Assembly: GCA_017443165.1 (NCBI GenBank)
Contig: JAFSOW010000158.1
Span: 1-7,426, forward strand
Source: Acidaminococcaceae bacterium
Lineage (GTDB): Bacteria; Bacillota; Negativicutes; Acidaminococcales; Acidaminococcaceae
Reading direction: 5' to 3'
Length of the DNA: 7,426 nt
Positions 1 to 5,754 of this stretch are shown here, piece after piece (positions within the stretch are counted from its first letter, which is position 1; every line of letters begins with the position of its first letter). The position numbers were made by a program, and so were the translations under genes. Under the pieces are notes generated by a model. It was not told the origin of the DNA. It was given only the letters and a program-made list of their open reading frames with translations, and ran no database searches.

Positions 1-57
1 AAAAACACGGCTCATGCTCAGGAACTTGCGTTCCAGTTCGCGTTGAATGTATTCCAT
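1..57 (-). CDS. N-terminal fragment of probable AAA_14/DUF4143-type ATPase
   Basis: Only the first 19 codons are in the window; the gene continues past the left edge. The reading is MEYIQRELERKFLSMSRVF. A short amphipathic opening of the type 'M-x-Y-I-x-R-x-L-E-x-K' just before the P-loop is characteristic of the bacterial AAA_14/DUF4143 ATP-binding proteins, whose Walker A would follow some 10-20 residues later, outside the window. Two ATGs are adjacent (60-58 and 57-55). The GAGGTGA ribosome site at 64-70 is about 6 nt from the second and only 3 nt from the first, so 57 is preferred. A near-consensus promoter lies directly upstream. Members of this family are common, poorly characterised accessory genes, sometimes suggested to act in toxin-antitoxin-like settings. 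The family call is inferred from very little sequence. Confidence 0.5.
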   Translation of the reverse strand, partial: MEYIQRELERKFLSMSRVF

Positions 58-90
58 CATTCTCACCTCGTCTAATCTAAAGTCAACTTT

Positions 91-119
91 ATTTTAGCCG
101 AAACTAAGAATACTGTCAA
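91..119 (-). promoter_or_regulatory. Sigma-70-type promoter for the left-edge ATPase gene
   Basis: Read on the minus strand, TTGACA (119-114), a 17-bp spacer and TAAAAT (96-91) match the housekeeping consensus at 11 of 12 positions. The expected transcription start is near 84, giving a leader of about 27 nt before the ATG at 57. The perfect inverted repeat TAAAGT-CA-ACTTTA (78-91) covers the last base of the -10 box and the expected start site. A smaller one, TTAG-N6-CTAA (94-107), lies mainly in the spacer. Either could be an operator; no regulator is identified. Confidence 0.6.
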
Positions 120-142
120 ATCCATCCGCAAGAATCTTTGTG

Positions 143-292
143 CTAAATGAGGATAACATGCTTTTCACCCATTATTTCTTTTTGTAACGCAAAAGCCTGT
201 TCCTGTAATGGCAACGCTTCTTTATATCGACCTGACAACGATAATAAACCAGCTAAACCTAAAAGCGCGCCCCGTTTTTGCCGGAACGCACC
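143..292 (-). pseudogene. Remnant of a TPR-repeat protein
   Basis: Immediately after the TAA of the upstream ATPase gene, the same minus-strand frame stays open for 49 codons to a TAG at 143-145. It contains ALLGLAGLL, GRYKEALPL, EQAFALQKEI and MGEKH in order. That is the signature of one tetratricopeptide unit of the kinesin-light-chain/TPR_12 type: helix A, the G-R-Y-x-E-A turn, the A-L-x-L-x-E helix B, then the L-G-x-x-H connector. No start codon or ribosome site precedes it, and no second TPR unit follows in any frame I could read. It is therefore best seen as a decayed fragment of a larger gene, left by deletion. Alternatively the frame was once fused to the ATPase gene, but TPR tails are not a feature of that family. 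The TPR call itself is fairly secure; the history is inference. Confidence 0.55.
261..291 (-). terminator. Possible intrinsic terminator of the ABC importer operon
   Basis: On the minus strand, arms 291-282 (GTGCGTTCCG) and 274-265 (CGGGGCGCGC) pair over 10 positions, three of them G-U wobbles, around a 7-nt loop (GCAAAAA). They are followed by UUUU (264-261). The hairpin starts one nucleotide after the last ATPase stop codon, the usual place for an operon terminator. The short U-run and its position inside the TPR relic leave room for chance. Confidence 0.38.
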
Positions 293-1075
293 TTAATAAT
301 TATAAACCACTTTTTTAAGATTTTCCGGAAAAAATTGACGTGTGTACGGTTCTTTTGCATCCTGCAACATAGTTTCACTGAAGAGTTCTTCAACGATTCG
401 ACCTGTTTCCATTACATAAACACGATGAGACAGCAGACGTACTACAGAAGAATTATGCCCAACAAATATAAGGGACATGTTTCTTTCTTTGGCGATTTGC
501 GAAAGCAATTCCAAAATGGCCCGCTGCGTGAGAATATCTAAAGCGCTGGTCGGTTCATCCAGCAAAATCACTTCCGGATTCAATGCTAATGCCCTGGCGA
601 TGACGACTCGCTGCAGTTGCCCACCGGATAGTTGATGCGGCAACCTGTCAAGAAATGTTTCATCTAATTCAACATGTTTTAAAAGGGCAACAGCCTGCTC
701 TCTTCCATCCCCTTCCAGTCCTCCGAAACTGCGAAGGCTTTCCAGCAAATAAGTCTGAATCGTCATATACGGGCTGAATGTTGACATGGGATTCTGAAAT
801 ACCATTTGGACTTTTCTATGATAATCCCGCAGGCTTTTCCGGGAATCAAAATCTAATGTCTGCCCACGAAACTGAACCGTTCCCGAAGCCGGAGTTTCCA
901 GTCCGGCCAGAATACGCAATAATGTACTTTTTCCACATCCGCTGAGACCGATGATGCCAATCGATTCTCCGGAATGAACCTTTACGGAAACACCTTTCAA
1001 TGCCTCTAAACGGTCTCTTCCTTTACCGTAAATCTGCCGTAACTCCCGTGTTTCCAAAAGAATATTGTCATTCAA
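293..1075 (-). CDS. ABC importer ATPase, NikE/DppF/OppF type
   Basis: This 260-residue cytoplasmic nucleotide-binding subunit is one of two that power the importer encoded upstream. Motifs appear in the expected order: Walker A GLSGCGKST (43-51), Q-loop glutamine in VFQNP (Q94), signature LSGGQLQR (149-156), Walker B VILLDEP (169-175), and an H-loop histidine in FVGHN (207). The length matches NikE-type subunits (about 260-270) and lacks the longer C-terminal extension of many Opp/Dpp ATPases; GxSGCGKST is also how NikE proteins read. The start is TTG at 1075, supported by GGAGGAGG at 1085-1092, 9 nt upstream; the nearest ATG (1071) is out of frame. It overlaps the preceding ATPase gene by 8 nt, so translation is probably coupled. 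It is the last gene of the operon, with a possible terminator directly after the stop. Family is certain, ligand is not. Confidence 0.9.
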   Translation of the reverse strand: MNDNILLETRELRQIYGKGRDRLEALKGVSVKVHSGESIGIIGLSGCGKSTLLRILAGLETPASGTVQFRGQTLDFDSRKSLRDYHRKVQMVFQNPMSTFSPYMTIQTYLLESLRSFGGLEGDGREQAVALLKHVELDETFLDRLPHQLSGGQLQRVVIARALALNPEVILLDEPTSALDILTQRAILELLSQIAKERNMSLIFVGHNSSVVRLLSHRVYVMETGRIVEELFSETMLQDAKEPYTRQFFPENLKKVVYNY

Positions 1076-1865
1076 TAAGACGCGCCTCCTCCATCGTGGG
1101 CATAGATCGGATCAGTTCCTTTGTATAATCGTTGGAAGGATGGTGTAAAACCGTTTGGGTATCTCCTGATTCCACAATTTTTCCGCTATACATCACGCTA
1201 ACAGTATCAGCCAGCGTTTCTGCAACTTTCATATTGTGCGTCACCATCAGTATGGCTGTACCGGTATTCTTATTCAAAACTTTTAATTCGCCCAGGATTT
1301 TTGCCTGTGTAACAATATCCAGCGCGCTGGTCGGTTCGTCTGCAAGAAGCAGTTTCGGTTTTGTCAGCATCGCCATTGCGATTGAACTGCGCTGTAACAT
1401 TCCGCCAGACAGCTCAAACGGATACAGTTTTAACAGGCGTTCCGGATCATCCAGCCTCATTTCCCGCAAGGCTCGGGCAGAAACCTCCAGACATATTTCC
1501 TTTTTCATTGCAGGATTCCTGTACTGCAAAAATTCCACAAACTGATCCCCAACTGTCATCAGAGAATCAAAATAGGATTCCGGATTCTGGAAAACCAGGG
1601 CGATGCGGCTTCCTAACAACTGCCGCCGTTTCTTTTCATCCAGCGCCAGCAGATCTGTATTGTCAAACACAATCGTACCGGCAGTAATATGAACCGCTTT
1701 GGAAGAAATCCCCGCTATTGCGTGAAGTATGGTGGATTTTCCGCTCCCGGTCCCTCCTACCAGGCAATGAATCTCACCTTCGTCAACGCGCAGCGAAACA
1801 CCTTTAACGGTGGGTTTGTTTCCGTATGAAATTGACAGATTGGTAATATCAAGCAGTTTCTTCAT
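1068..1865 (-). CDS. ABC importer ATPase, NikD/DppD/OppD type
   Basis: This is the 265-residue partner ATPase of the importer. It has Walker A GGTGSGKST (37-45), Q-loop Q93 in VFQNP, signature LSGGMLQR (152-159), Walker B LLLADEP (172-178) and H-loop H210 in VTHN. The NDYTKELIRSMP segment near 246-257 is the usual C-terminal mark of the Opp/Dpp/Nik ATPases. The roughly 60-residue extension found in full-length OppD/DppD (about 325 residues) is missing, so the size agrees with NikD (about 254). The ATG at 1865 gives the family-typical opening MKKLLDITNLSISYG. Its ribosome site is poor: only AAGG about 14 nt upstream, inside a palindrome (1879-1894). Expression may therefore depend on the RNA structure between it and the binding-protein gene. 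Confidence 0.9.
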   Translation of the reverse strand: MKKLLDITNLSISYGNKPTVKGVSLRVDEGEIHCLVGGTGSGKSTILHAIAGISSKAVHITAGTIVFDNTDLLALDEKKRRQLLGSRIALVFQNPESYFDSLMTVGDQFVEFLQYRNPAMKKEICLEVSARALREMRLDDPERLLKLYPFELSGGMLQRSSIAMAMLTKPKLLLADEPTSALDIVTQAKILGELKVLNKNTGTAILMVTHNMKVAETLADTVSVMYSGKIVESGDTQTVLHHPSNDYTKELIRSMPTMEEARLIE

Positions 1866-1878
1866 AAGTATTATGACA

Positions 1879-1894
1879 GCCTTTTTAAAAAGGC
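1879..1894. repeat. 16-bp perfect palindrome overlapping the internal terminator
   Basis: GCCTTTTTAAAAAGGC reads the same on both strands. In leftward RNA it can fold into a 6-bp stem with a UUAA loop. That stem uses the GGCC-UUU arm of the neighbouring terminator hairpin and also buries the only AAGG ribosome-site candidate of the downstream ATPase gene. The two folds exclude each other. Confidence 0.6.
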
Positions 1895-1920
1895 CATACC
1901 CGGTTAAAAGTATGGCCTTT
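1887..1920 (-). terminator. Internal terminator/attenuator between binding-protein and ATPase genes
   Basis: A perfect 11-bp stem, AAAGGCCATAC (1920-1910 on the minus strand) with GTATGGCCTTT (1899-1889), encloses a 10-nt loop. The stem ends in a U-run of five (1891-1887), partly inside the stem. It lies 13 nt after the TAA of the binding-protein gene. In importer operons such hairpins commonly stabilise or end most transcripts after the abundant binding protein while letting some reach the ATPase genes. That role is inferred; the stem is directly visible. Confidence 0.6.
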
Positions 1921-1933
1921 CGGATTGCATTTT

Positions 1934-3472
1934 TTACATCGTAGTGTCCTTACTGATCAGATAATAATCCAAAGGATACTTTTTCAGATTCTTAACGCTG
2001 TTTTTGGTTACGATAATCGTCTTACCGGATACCAGGAACAGATCCGGGTTATCCTGCAGCAGGATCTTCTGGGCTTCCGTTTCCAGCTCGACGCGTTTGG
2101 CTGCGTCAAACTCACCTGCCAGTCTGACAATAACGGCATCGTATTCCGGATTGGAGTATTTGCCGTAGTTGTCCGCGCCTTTGGTGGAGAAGTTCTGCTC
2201 CAGAATACGCTGACCGTCACCGGTAACAGCGGTAATATAGCTGTTCAGAGACATATCAAATTTGCCCTCTTCCAGATTTTTCTGGGTATCGTCCATCTGG
2301 CGGATATTGATTTTGATACCGGCTTTGGCAAGCTGGGCCTGCAGGGCTTCCGGAATTGCCGTCTTCTTGAAAATCTGCAGATTCAGTTCAAAAGGCTTTC
2401 CGTCTTTCTCAATGACGCCGTCGCCGTTAGTATCCTTAAAGCCTTCCTGAGCCAGCAGTTTCTTGGCTTCTTCCAGGTTAAAGGTCTGTTTGTTCAGTTT
2501 ATCAAATCCTATGCCGGCAGCTTTTGGGAATACAGTGCCGCAGGGTTCACCGTTGAACAGCTTCGCCATAGCGTCGCGATCCACTGCCATAGCCATGGCT
2601 TTACGGACATTGGCGTTCGCGAGGAAGGGGTGTTTTAGGTTCAGGAAAGCGAATTCAAGCCGCAGGGAAGGAACTTCCAGAGTGTTGAATTCACTCTTGC
2701 CTTTGAACAGGTCGGCACCTGCTTTGTCCAGTTTCTGTGCAATATCAATTTCGCCGGACTGCAGCGCCATCGCGCGGGTGTTATCGTCTTTAATCAGTTT
2801 CACGGTAATGGAATCCAGTCCCGGCTTGCCACCCCAGTAATTGGGGTTTGCTTTTAATTCGATCACTTCGCCTGATTTAAAGGACGTAACCATGTAGGGA
2901 GCAGTGGTTACCGGAGTTTTGGCTATCTCTTCCGCCGGTTTGGAAGTATCGATGATAGTAAACAGCGGCTCAGAAAGGTTATACATCAGGGCGCCGTAAG
3001 GGGCTTTTGTCTTATAGATGATGTTTTCACCGTCAACTTTAATGGAATCCAGGTTCGCGTTGGCCGCCGCCCGTTTGTCCTTGCCTACGGCGCGCTCAAT
3101 GGTCTTCTTTACATCTTCCGGGGTCATTTCCTTGCCATTGCTGAATTTAACACCTTTACGGATGTGAATCTTCCAAGTCACCGGATCCACCTGTTCCCAT
3201 TTGTCAGCCAGCACAGGGGCCAGCTTCATATTTTCATCAATGGTCGTCAGGCATTCGGAAGCGCCTGCACGGGCCAGGCTCCAGGCATTCCAGCCTTCTG
3301 CGGGTTCCAGGCTTTTATCCAACCAGAACAGGGCAATGTTCATATGCTTTGCCGCTGATTTTTCCGTTTTGGCCGGAGCCGGTTTTTCTGTTTTTTTGTC
3401 CCCGCCGCCGCAGCCTGCAATCATGAGGACTGCCGCAAGCAACGACAACGCGCACAGCAAAAGCTTTTTCAT
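1934..3472 (-). CDS. Substrate-binding lipoprotein of Ni/peptide ABC importer (SBP_bac_5)
   Basis: This 512-residue extracytoplasmic solute-binding protein presents ligand to the permease pair. The opening MKKLLLCALS... is a type II signal peptide; the lipobox IAGC puts the acylated cysteine at residue 21. A charged Lys/Pro/Ala linker (about 25-43) follows. The SBP_bac_5 body begins near 45 and includes the hallmark KGVKFSNG...MTPEDV (106-121), NPNYWGG (209-215) and NVRKAMAMAVDRD (288-300). An acidic DTNGDGVIEKDGK insert lies at 347-359. The start at 3472 is preferred over the in-frame ATG at 3496: a perfect AAAGGAGG (3480-3487) sits 7 nt ahead of it, and the longer form would put charged residues before the signal peptide. 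Only three histidines occur in the whole protein (43, 103, 281). E. coli NikA uses His416 to hold nickel-histidine, so a strict NikA function is not supported. Peptide or another chelate is possible. Confidence 0.88.
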   Translation of the reverse strand: MKKLLLCALSLLAAVLMIAGCGGGDKKTEKPAPAKTEKSAAKHMNIALFWLDKSLEPAEGWNAWSLARAGASECLTTIDENMKLAPVLADKWEQVDPVTWKIHIRKGVKFSNGKEMTPEDVKKTIERAVGKDKRAAANANLDSIKVDGENIIYKTKAPYGALMYNLSEPLFTIIDTSKPAEEIAKTPVTTAPYMVTSFKSGEVIELKANPNYWGGKPGLDSITVKLIKDDNTRAMALQSGEIDIAQKLDKAGADLFKGKSEFNTLEVPSLRLEFAFLNLKHPFLANANVRKAMAMAVDRDAMAKLFNGEPCGTVFPKAAGIGFDKLNKQTFNLEEAKKLLAQEGFKDTNGDGVIEKDGKPFELNLQIFKKTAIPEALQAQLAKAGIKINIRQMDDTQKNLEEGKFDMSLNSYITAVTGDGQRILEQNFSTKGADNYGKYSNPEYDAVIVRLAGEFDAAKRVELETEAQKILLQDNPDLFLVSGKTIIVTKNSVKNLKKYPLDYYLISKDTTM

Positions 3473-3479
3473 TCGTTTT

Positions 3480-3487
3480 CCTCCTTT
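3480..3487 (-). promoter_or_regulatory. Strong ribosome binding site deciding the binding-protein start
   Basis: AAAGGAGG on the minus strand lies 7 nt before the ATG at 3472 and overlaps the first codons of the longer candidate start at 3496, which has no such site. It is the best ribosome site in the operon, in keeping with a binding protein made in excess over its membrane partners. Confidence 0.85.
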
Positions 3488-3511
3488 AATAAACATATAA
3501 TTTATCTTTTA

Positions 3512-4339
3512 TCAGGTCTCCTTGGGGTCAAGGATATCCTGTAAACGATCGCCTAATAGATTAAACATAATCACATGGATAAAAATCAGAAACCCCGGGT
3601 AGAACAAAAGCCAAGGCGCCCGCTGCATAAACTGCTTGCCTTCACTCAGCATATAACCCCATTCGGGAGTGGGCGGCTGCGCCCCCAGACCTAACAGGGA
3701 CAAGGAAGAAAGCAACAGCAGCTTATCGCCAAAGTCCTGGGTAGCAACAACGATAATATGAGGGAATACATTGGGTAGAACATACTTGAATAAGATACGT
3801 ACGGATCTGACGCCCCCCATATGCGCCTGTTTTATAAAATTGCTTTCCCTGAATTCCAGCACCAGGGAATGGGAAATCCGCGCATAGGTGATCCAGCTCA
3901 CCGACATAATGGCAATCGTCGTCGTAACAATGCCGTTGCCGAAAATGCTGACCATAACAAGAACCAGCACCATGGATGGAATAGCAAGAACTACGTCAAG
4001 AAAACGCATGAAGCTCTGTTCTGCAGCCCCGCCTGCCAGAGCCGCCATAATTCCCACAGTTGTACCTGCAAGAGAGATAAAAACTACAATACCAATCGTC
4101 ATTAGCAGGGATGACTTCCCGCCATATAAGAGCCTTGACAGAAAACATCGGCCAAGCTGATCCGTTCCCAGGGGATATTGCCCCGATGAATCCAGAAGCG
4201 CATGATCCGCATGAATCTCAATCGGACTATTGGGAGCGAACTGAGGTGCAAACAGGAAGAACACCACCAAAAGGATGTTAAGCGTCAGTAACAGGCAAAA
4301 TATTTTGTTATCTATAATTTTCTTTATCCAGATATTCAT
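3512..4339 (-). CDS. ABC importer permease, NikC/DppC/OppC type
   Basis: This 275-residue inner-membrane subunit forms the channel with the gene upstream. It has one N-terminal membrane segment (about 13-31), then the OppC/DppC-type periplasmic stretch YPLGTDQLGR...SRLLYGG (55-74). The binding-protein-dependent transport domain follows with several hydrophobic helices. The cytoplasmic ATPase-coupling loop lies around 167-192 and ends in YVLPN. The conserved GLGAQPPTPEWGYMLSEGK (217-235) and the C-terminal NLLGDRLQDILDP are near-diagnostic for this subfamily. The start codon overlaps the previous stop as ATGA, and no clear ribosome site is seen, so translation should be coupled. The length is normal for the family (about 275-300). 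The specific ligand cannot be told from the permease. Confidence 0.92.
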   Translation of the reverse strand: MNIWIKKIIDNKIFCLLLTLNILLVVFFLFAPQFAPNSPIEIHADHALLDSSGQYPLGTDQLGRCFLSRLLYGGKSSLLMTIGIVVFISLAGTTVGIMAALAGGAAEQSFMRFLDVVLAIPSMVLVLVMVSIFGNGIVTTTIAIMSVSWITYARISHSLVLEFRESNFIKQAHMGGVRSVRILFKYVLPNVFPHIIVVATQDFGDKLLLLSSLSLLGLGAQPPTPEWGYMLSEGKQFMQRAPWLLFYPGFLIFIHVIMFNLLGDRLQDILDPKET

Positions 4340-5277
4340 ACCGCTTTTTCTGTTAACCTGACTTTAGGGTTGATCAGGCATACCAGCATATCGGCTGCCA
4401 GATTCACAAATGTATAAATGATAGCCATCCAGACAACATACGCCTGTAGAACCACATAATCACGGTAGGCCACTGCTTCCAAAGCCACACTGCCTATACC
4501 CTGCCAGCCGAATATGACCTCAACAACCATGGAACCGCCAAGCAAATCGCCAATAGACAGGCCCAGCATCACAAGAATACTGATGGACGCGTTTGGAATA
4601 ATATGGCGAAGATAGATTCTTGTATTGGAATATCCCCTGGCTTTCAAACCGGTAACATAATCTTTATTGATTTCCGCCACAATACCGGAACGGATTCGTC
4701 TGCAATACAGGGCAATCAACCAAATCGCAAGCGATGTTGCAGGCAAAATCAGATGCTTAAAATCGCCGCTTCCCATTACAGGCAAAAGGCGTAATCGTAC
4801 TCCCATCCAGTACATCAGTAAAAGCCCCAGCCAAAATGTGGGCATGGCCGTACCCCAAAAGGAGAAAAGGCGTATCGCGTAATCAATCCATCTGTTACGG
4901 TAGACCGCTGCCAATATCCCCAACGGGTAAGCAAAAACAAGCATAATCAACACTGCTGAAAACGTCAGCAATACTGTGTTCGGAAGTTTGCTCTTCATGA
5001 TTTCAGCTACCTGCTGATTTGTATCGTAGGACGAGCCCCAGTCGCCTCGCAGTGCCTTAGTAAGCCAGTTCGAATACTGTTGTACAAAACCCTTGTCCAG
5101 ACCTAATGCAGCTTTTTCCTGGGCAATGACTTCAGCCGGCGGCATCTCTCCCCGTTTTGCATATTTCATAGTAATGGGATCAGATGGAGCCATATATAAA
5201 AGGGCAAAAGAAAACACCGATACGATAAAAACAACAGGAACAAGAGCAATAACCCGTCTAAAAAAATACCGTAACAT
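4336..5277 (-). CDS. ABC importer permease, NikB/DppB/OppB type
   Basis: This 313-residue inner-membrane permease is the first gene of the operon. The opening MLRYFFRRVIALVPVVFIVS is the standard N-terminal helix of OppB/DppB/NikB proteins. It is followed by the periplasmic segment with ALGLDKGFVQQYSNWL (57-72) and LRGDWGSS (76-83), then the transport domain (about 95-305). The ATPase-coupling EAA-type loop is at about 207-230 (LKARGYSNTRIYLRHIIPNA), and VVEVIFGWQGIGSVALEAV (251-269) is the usual C-terminal motif. The ATG at 5277 has AAGGAG about 11 nt upstream, rather far; a weak GGGA lies nearer. Transcription most likely starts near 5321 from the promoter at 5328-5356. The length is typical (306-339). 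Confidence 0.92.
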   Translation of the reverse strand: MLRYFFRRVIALVPVVFIVSVFSFALLYMAPSDPITMKYAKRGEMPPAEVIAQEKAALGLDKGFVQQYSNWLTKALRGDWGSSYDTNQQVAEIMKSKLPNTVLLTFSAVLIMLVFAYPLGILAAVYRNRWIDYAIRLFSFWGTAMPTFWLGLLLMYWMGVRLRLLPVMGSGDFKHLILPATSLAIWLIALYCRRIRSGIVAEINKDYVTGLKARGYSNTRIYLRHIIPNASISILVMLGLSIGDLLGGSMVVEVIFGWQGIGSVALEAVAYRDYVVLQAYVVWMAIIYTFVNLAADMLVCLINPKVRLTEKAV

Positions 5278-5321
5278 CTTTTTTCCCGCTCCTTCATAGG
5301 CTCCGAAATATTTTCATTTTA

Positions 5322-5350
5322 TATTTAATAGTATCATTTGCTATTAAATA
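5322..5350. repeat. Perfect 10+10 bp inverted repeat, probable operator of the importer operon
   Basis: TATTTAATAG (5322-5331), nine spacer bases and CTATTAAATA (5341-5350) form a perfect dyad. It covers the whole -10 box and spacer of the importer promoter and ends next to the -35 box. A dimeric repressor bound here would block RNA polymerase. The arms do not match the E. coli NikR half-site (GTATGA/TCATAC), the Fur consensus, or the DtxR/MntR dyad as I know them. Its role is inferred from position and symmetry. Confidence 0.65.
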
Positions 5351-5356
5351 AGTCAA
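5328..5356 (-). promoter_or_regulatory. Promoter of the five-gene ABC importer operon
   Basis: On the minus strand TTGACT (5356-5351) is followed by a 17-bp spacer and TACTAT (5333-5328). A TG one base ahead of the -10 box makes it an extended -10. The predicted start is near 5321, leaving a leader of about 44 nt to the ATG at 5277. No other comparably good promoter is seen in the operon, so all five genes are likely co-transcribed from here. Confidence 0.75.
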
Positions 5357-5422
5357 ACTAAATTGTTTTTATTGTTGACACATTAACCCATTTTACAGAA
5401 TTGCGCAATAAAAAAACTATAC

Positions 5423-5453
5423 AAAAACAGCCGCAGAAAAATCTACGGCTGTT
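5423..5453 (-). terminator. Intrinsic terminator, leftward, with no clear gene feeding it
   Basis: AACAGCCG (5453-5446 on the minus strand) pairs with CGGCTGTT (5433-5426). Past one mismatch, three further pairs close a four-base loop. The stem is followed by TTTTT (5427-5423, one base shared with the stem) and soon by another T-run (5417-5411). On the plus strand there is no T-tract, so it works leftward. It insulates the importer promoter from upstream transcription. No convincing minus-strand gene lies just to its right. Confidence 0.72.
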
Positions 5454-5626
5454 GAGGAAAACTGCAATTTGTTTCATAAAACTTATATAAACATTAAGTG
5501 GCTGCGGGAATCATACCTGCAGCATGGGTAAAAGATCATCACGCCAAAACCGGACATAAAGAATGGCGCGCCGGCCGGTTATCATGGTCGGTGCACGGCG
5601 TATAATAATATCATACAGCCATTTCT
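5454..5626. other. Intergenic stretch without a recognisable gene
   Basis: I see no RNA gene or known protein here. A minus-strand frame of 62 codons (5699-5511) has no ribosome site. A plus-strand GTG frame of 35 codons (5498-5605) reads AAWVKDHHAKTGHKEW in part, also without a ribosome site and resembling nothing I know. A short hairpin, GCTGCGGG with CCTGCAGC (5501-5523, one mismatch), lies inside. A minus-strand TATAAT at 5672-5667 with a poor -35 could start a short transcript ending at the terminator at 5423-5453, which would make this a small-RNA candidate. The composition (a patch of GCGCGCCGGCCGG at 5566-5578 in A/T-rich flanks) could also indicate a gene remnant. Confidence 0.4.
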
Positions 5627-5655
5627 TTGCCACATAACAGGAGATATGATAAAAT
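5627..5655 (+). promoter_or_regulatory. Promoter of the autotransporter gene
   Basis: TTGCCA (5627-5632), a 17-bp spacer ending in TGA, and TAAAAT (5650-5655) form a good extended -10 promoter. The predicted start near 5662 gives a leader of about 90 nt. That leader holds a modest hairpin, GCATC with GATGC (5712-5733), just ahead of the ribosome site, whose effect is unknown. Confidence 0.65.
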
Positions 5656-5743
5656 ATACTTGGGTAATTATACATTCTGTTTAAATAGTGAAGAATCATA
5701 CAGACGGTGTTGCATCAGGGTTGGGCCGGATGCGGTTCAAAAC

Positions 5744-5750
5744 GGAGGGG
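5744..5750 (+). promoter_or_regulatory. Ribosome binding site choosing between two adjacent ATGs
   Basis: GGAGGGG ends one base before an ATG at 5752 and four before a second at 5755. From the GGAGG core the second start is 6 nt away, the first only 3 nt. The second also gives the family-typical MNKIYK opening, so 5755 is chosen. Confidence 0.75.
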
Positions 5751-5754
5751 CATG

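Noticed and set aside
1925..2638. 237-codon open frame on the plus strand.
   Set aside because: It lies fully antisense to the binding-protein gene, whose motifs are unmistakable, and it resembles no family.
3473..3496. Longer start (ATG at 3496) for the binding protein.
   Set aside because: It would translate through the perfect ribosome site of the inner ATG and put Lys/Arg residues ahead of an otherwise standard lipoprotein signal.
3473..3560. Internal promoter for the binding-protein gene (TTGACC near the end of the permease C gene).
   Set aside because: No -10-like hexamer falls 16-18 bp downstream; the nearest A/T-rich candidates need spacers of 19 bp or more.
5300..5400. NikR or Fur box upstream of the importer operon.
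   Set aside because: I looked for GTATGA-N16-TCATAC and for the GATAAT-type Fur dyad; neither is present. The dyad seen has different half-sites.
5498..5605. 35-codon plus-strand frame with a GTG start.
   Set aside because: There is no ribosome site, the preceding codon is a stop, and it resembles no known peptide; it may be a chance frame or a gene tail.
5511..5699. 62-codon minus-strand frame in the intergenic region.
   Set aside because: No ribosome site precedes the ATG and no recognisable family is present. The stretch is noted only as a possible small-RNA region.
5661..5750. Riboswitch or T-box leader before the autotransporter gene.
   Set aside because: Only one modest hairpin (5712-5733) is present, with no terminator and no conserved riboswitch or T-box motif that I recognise.
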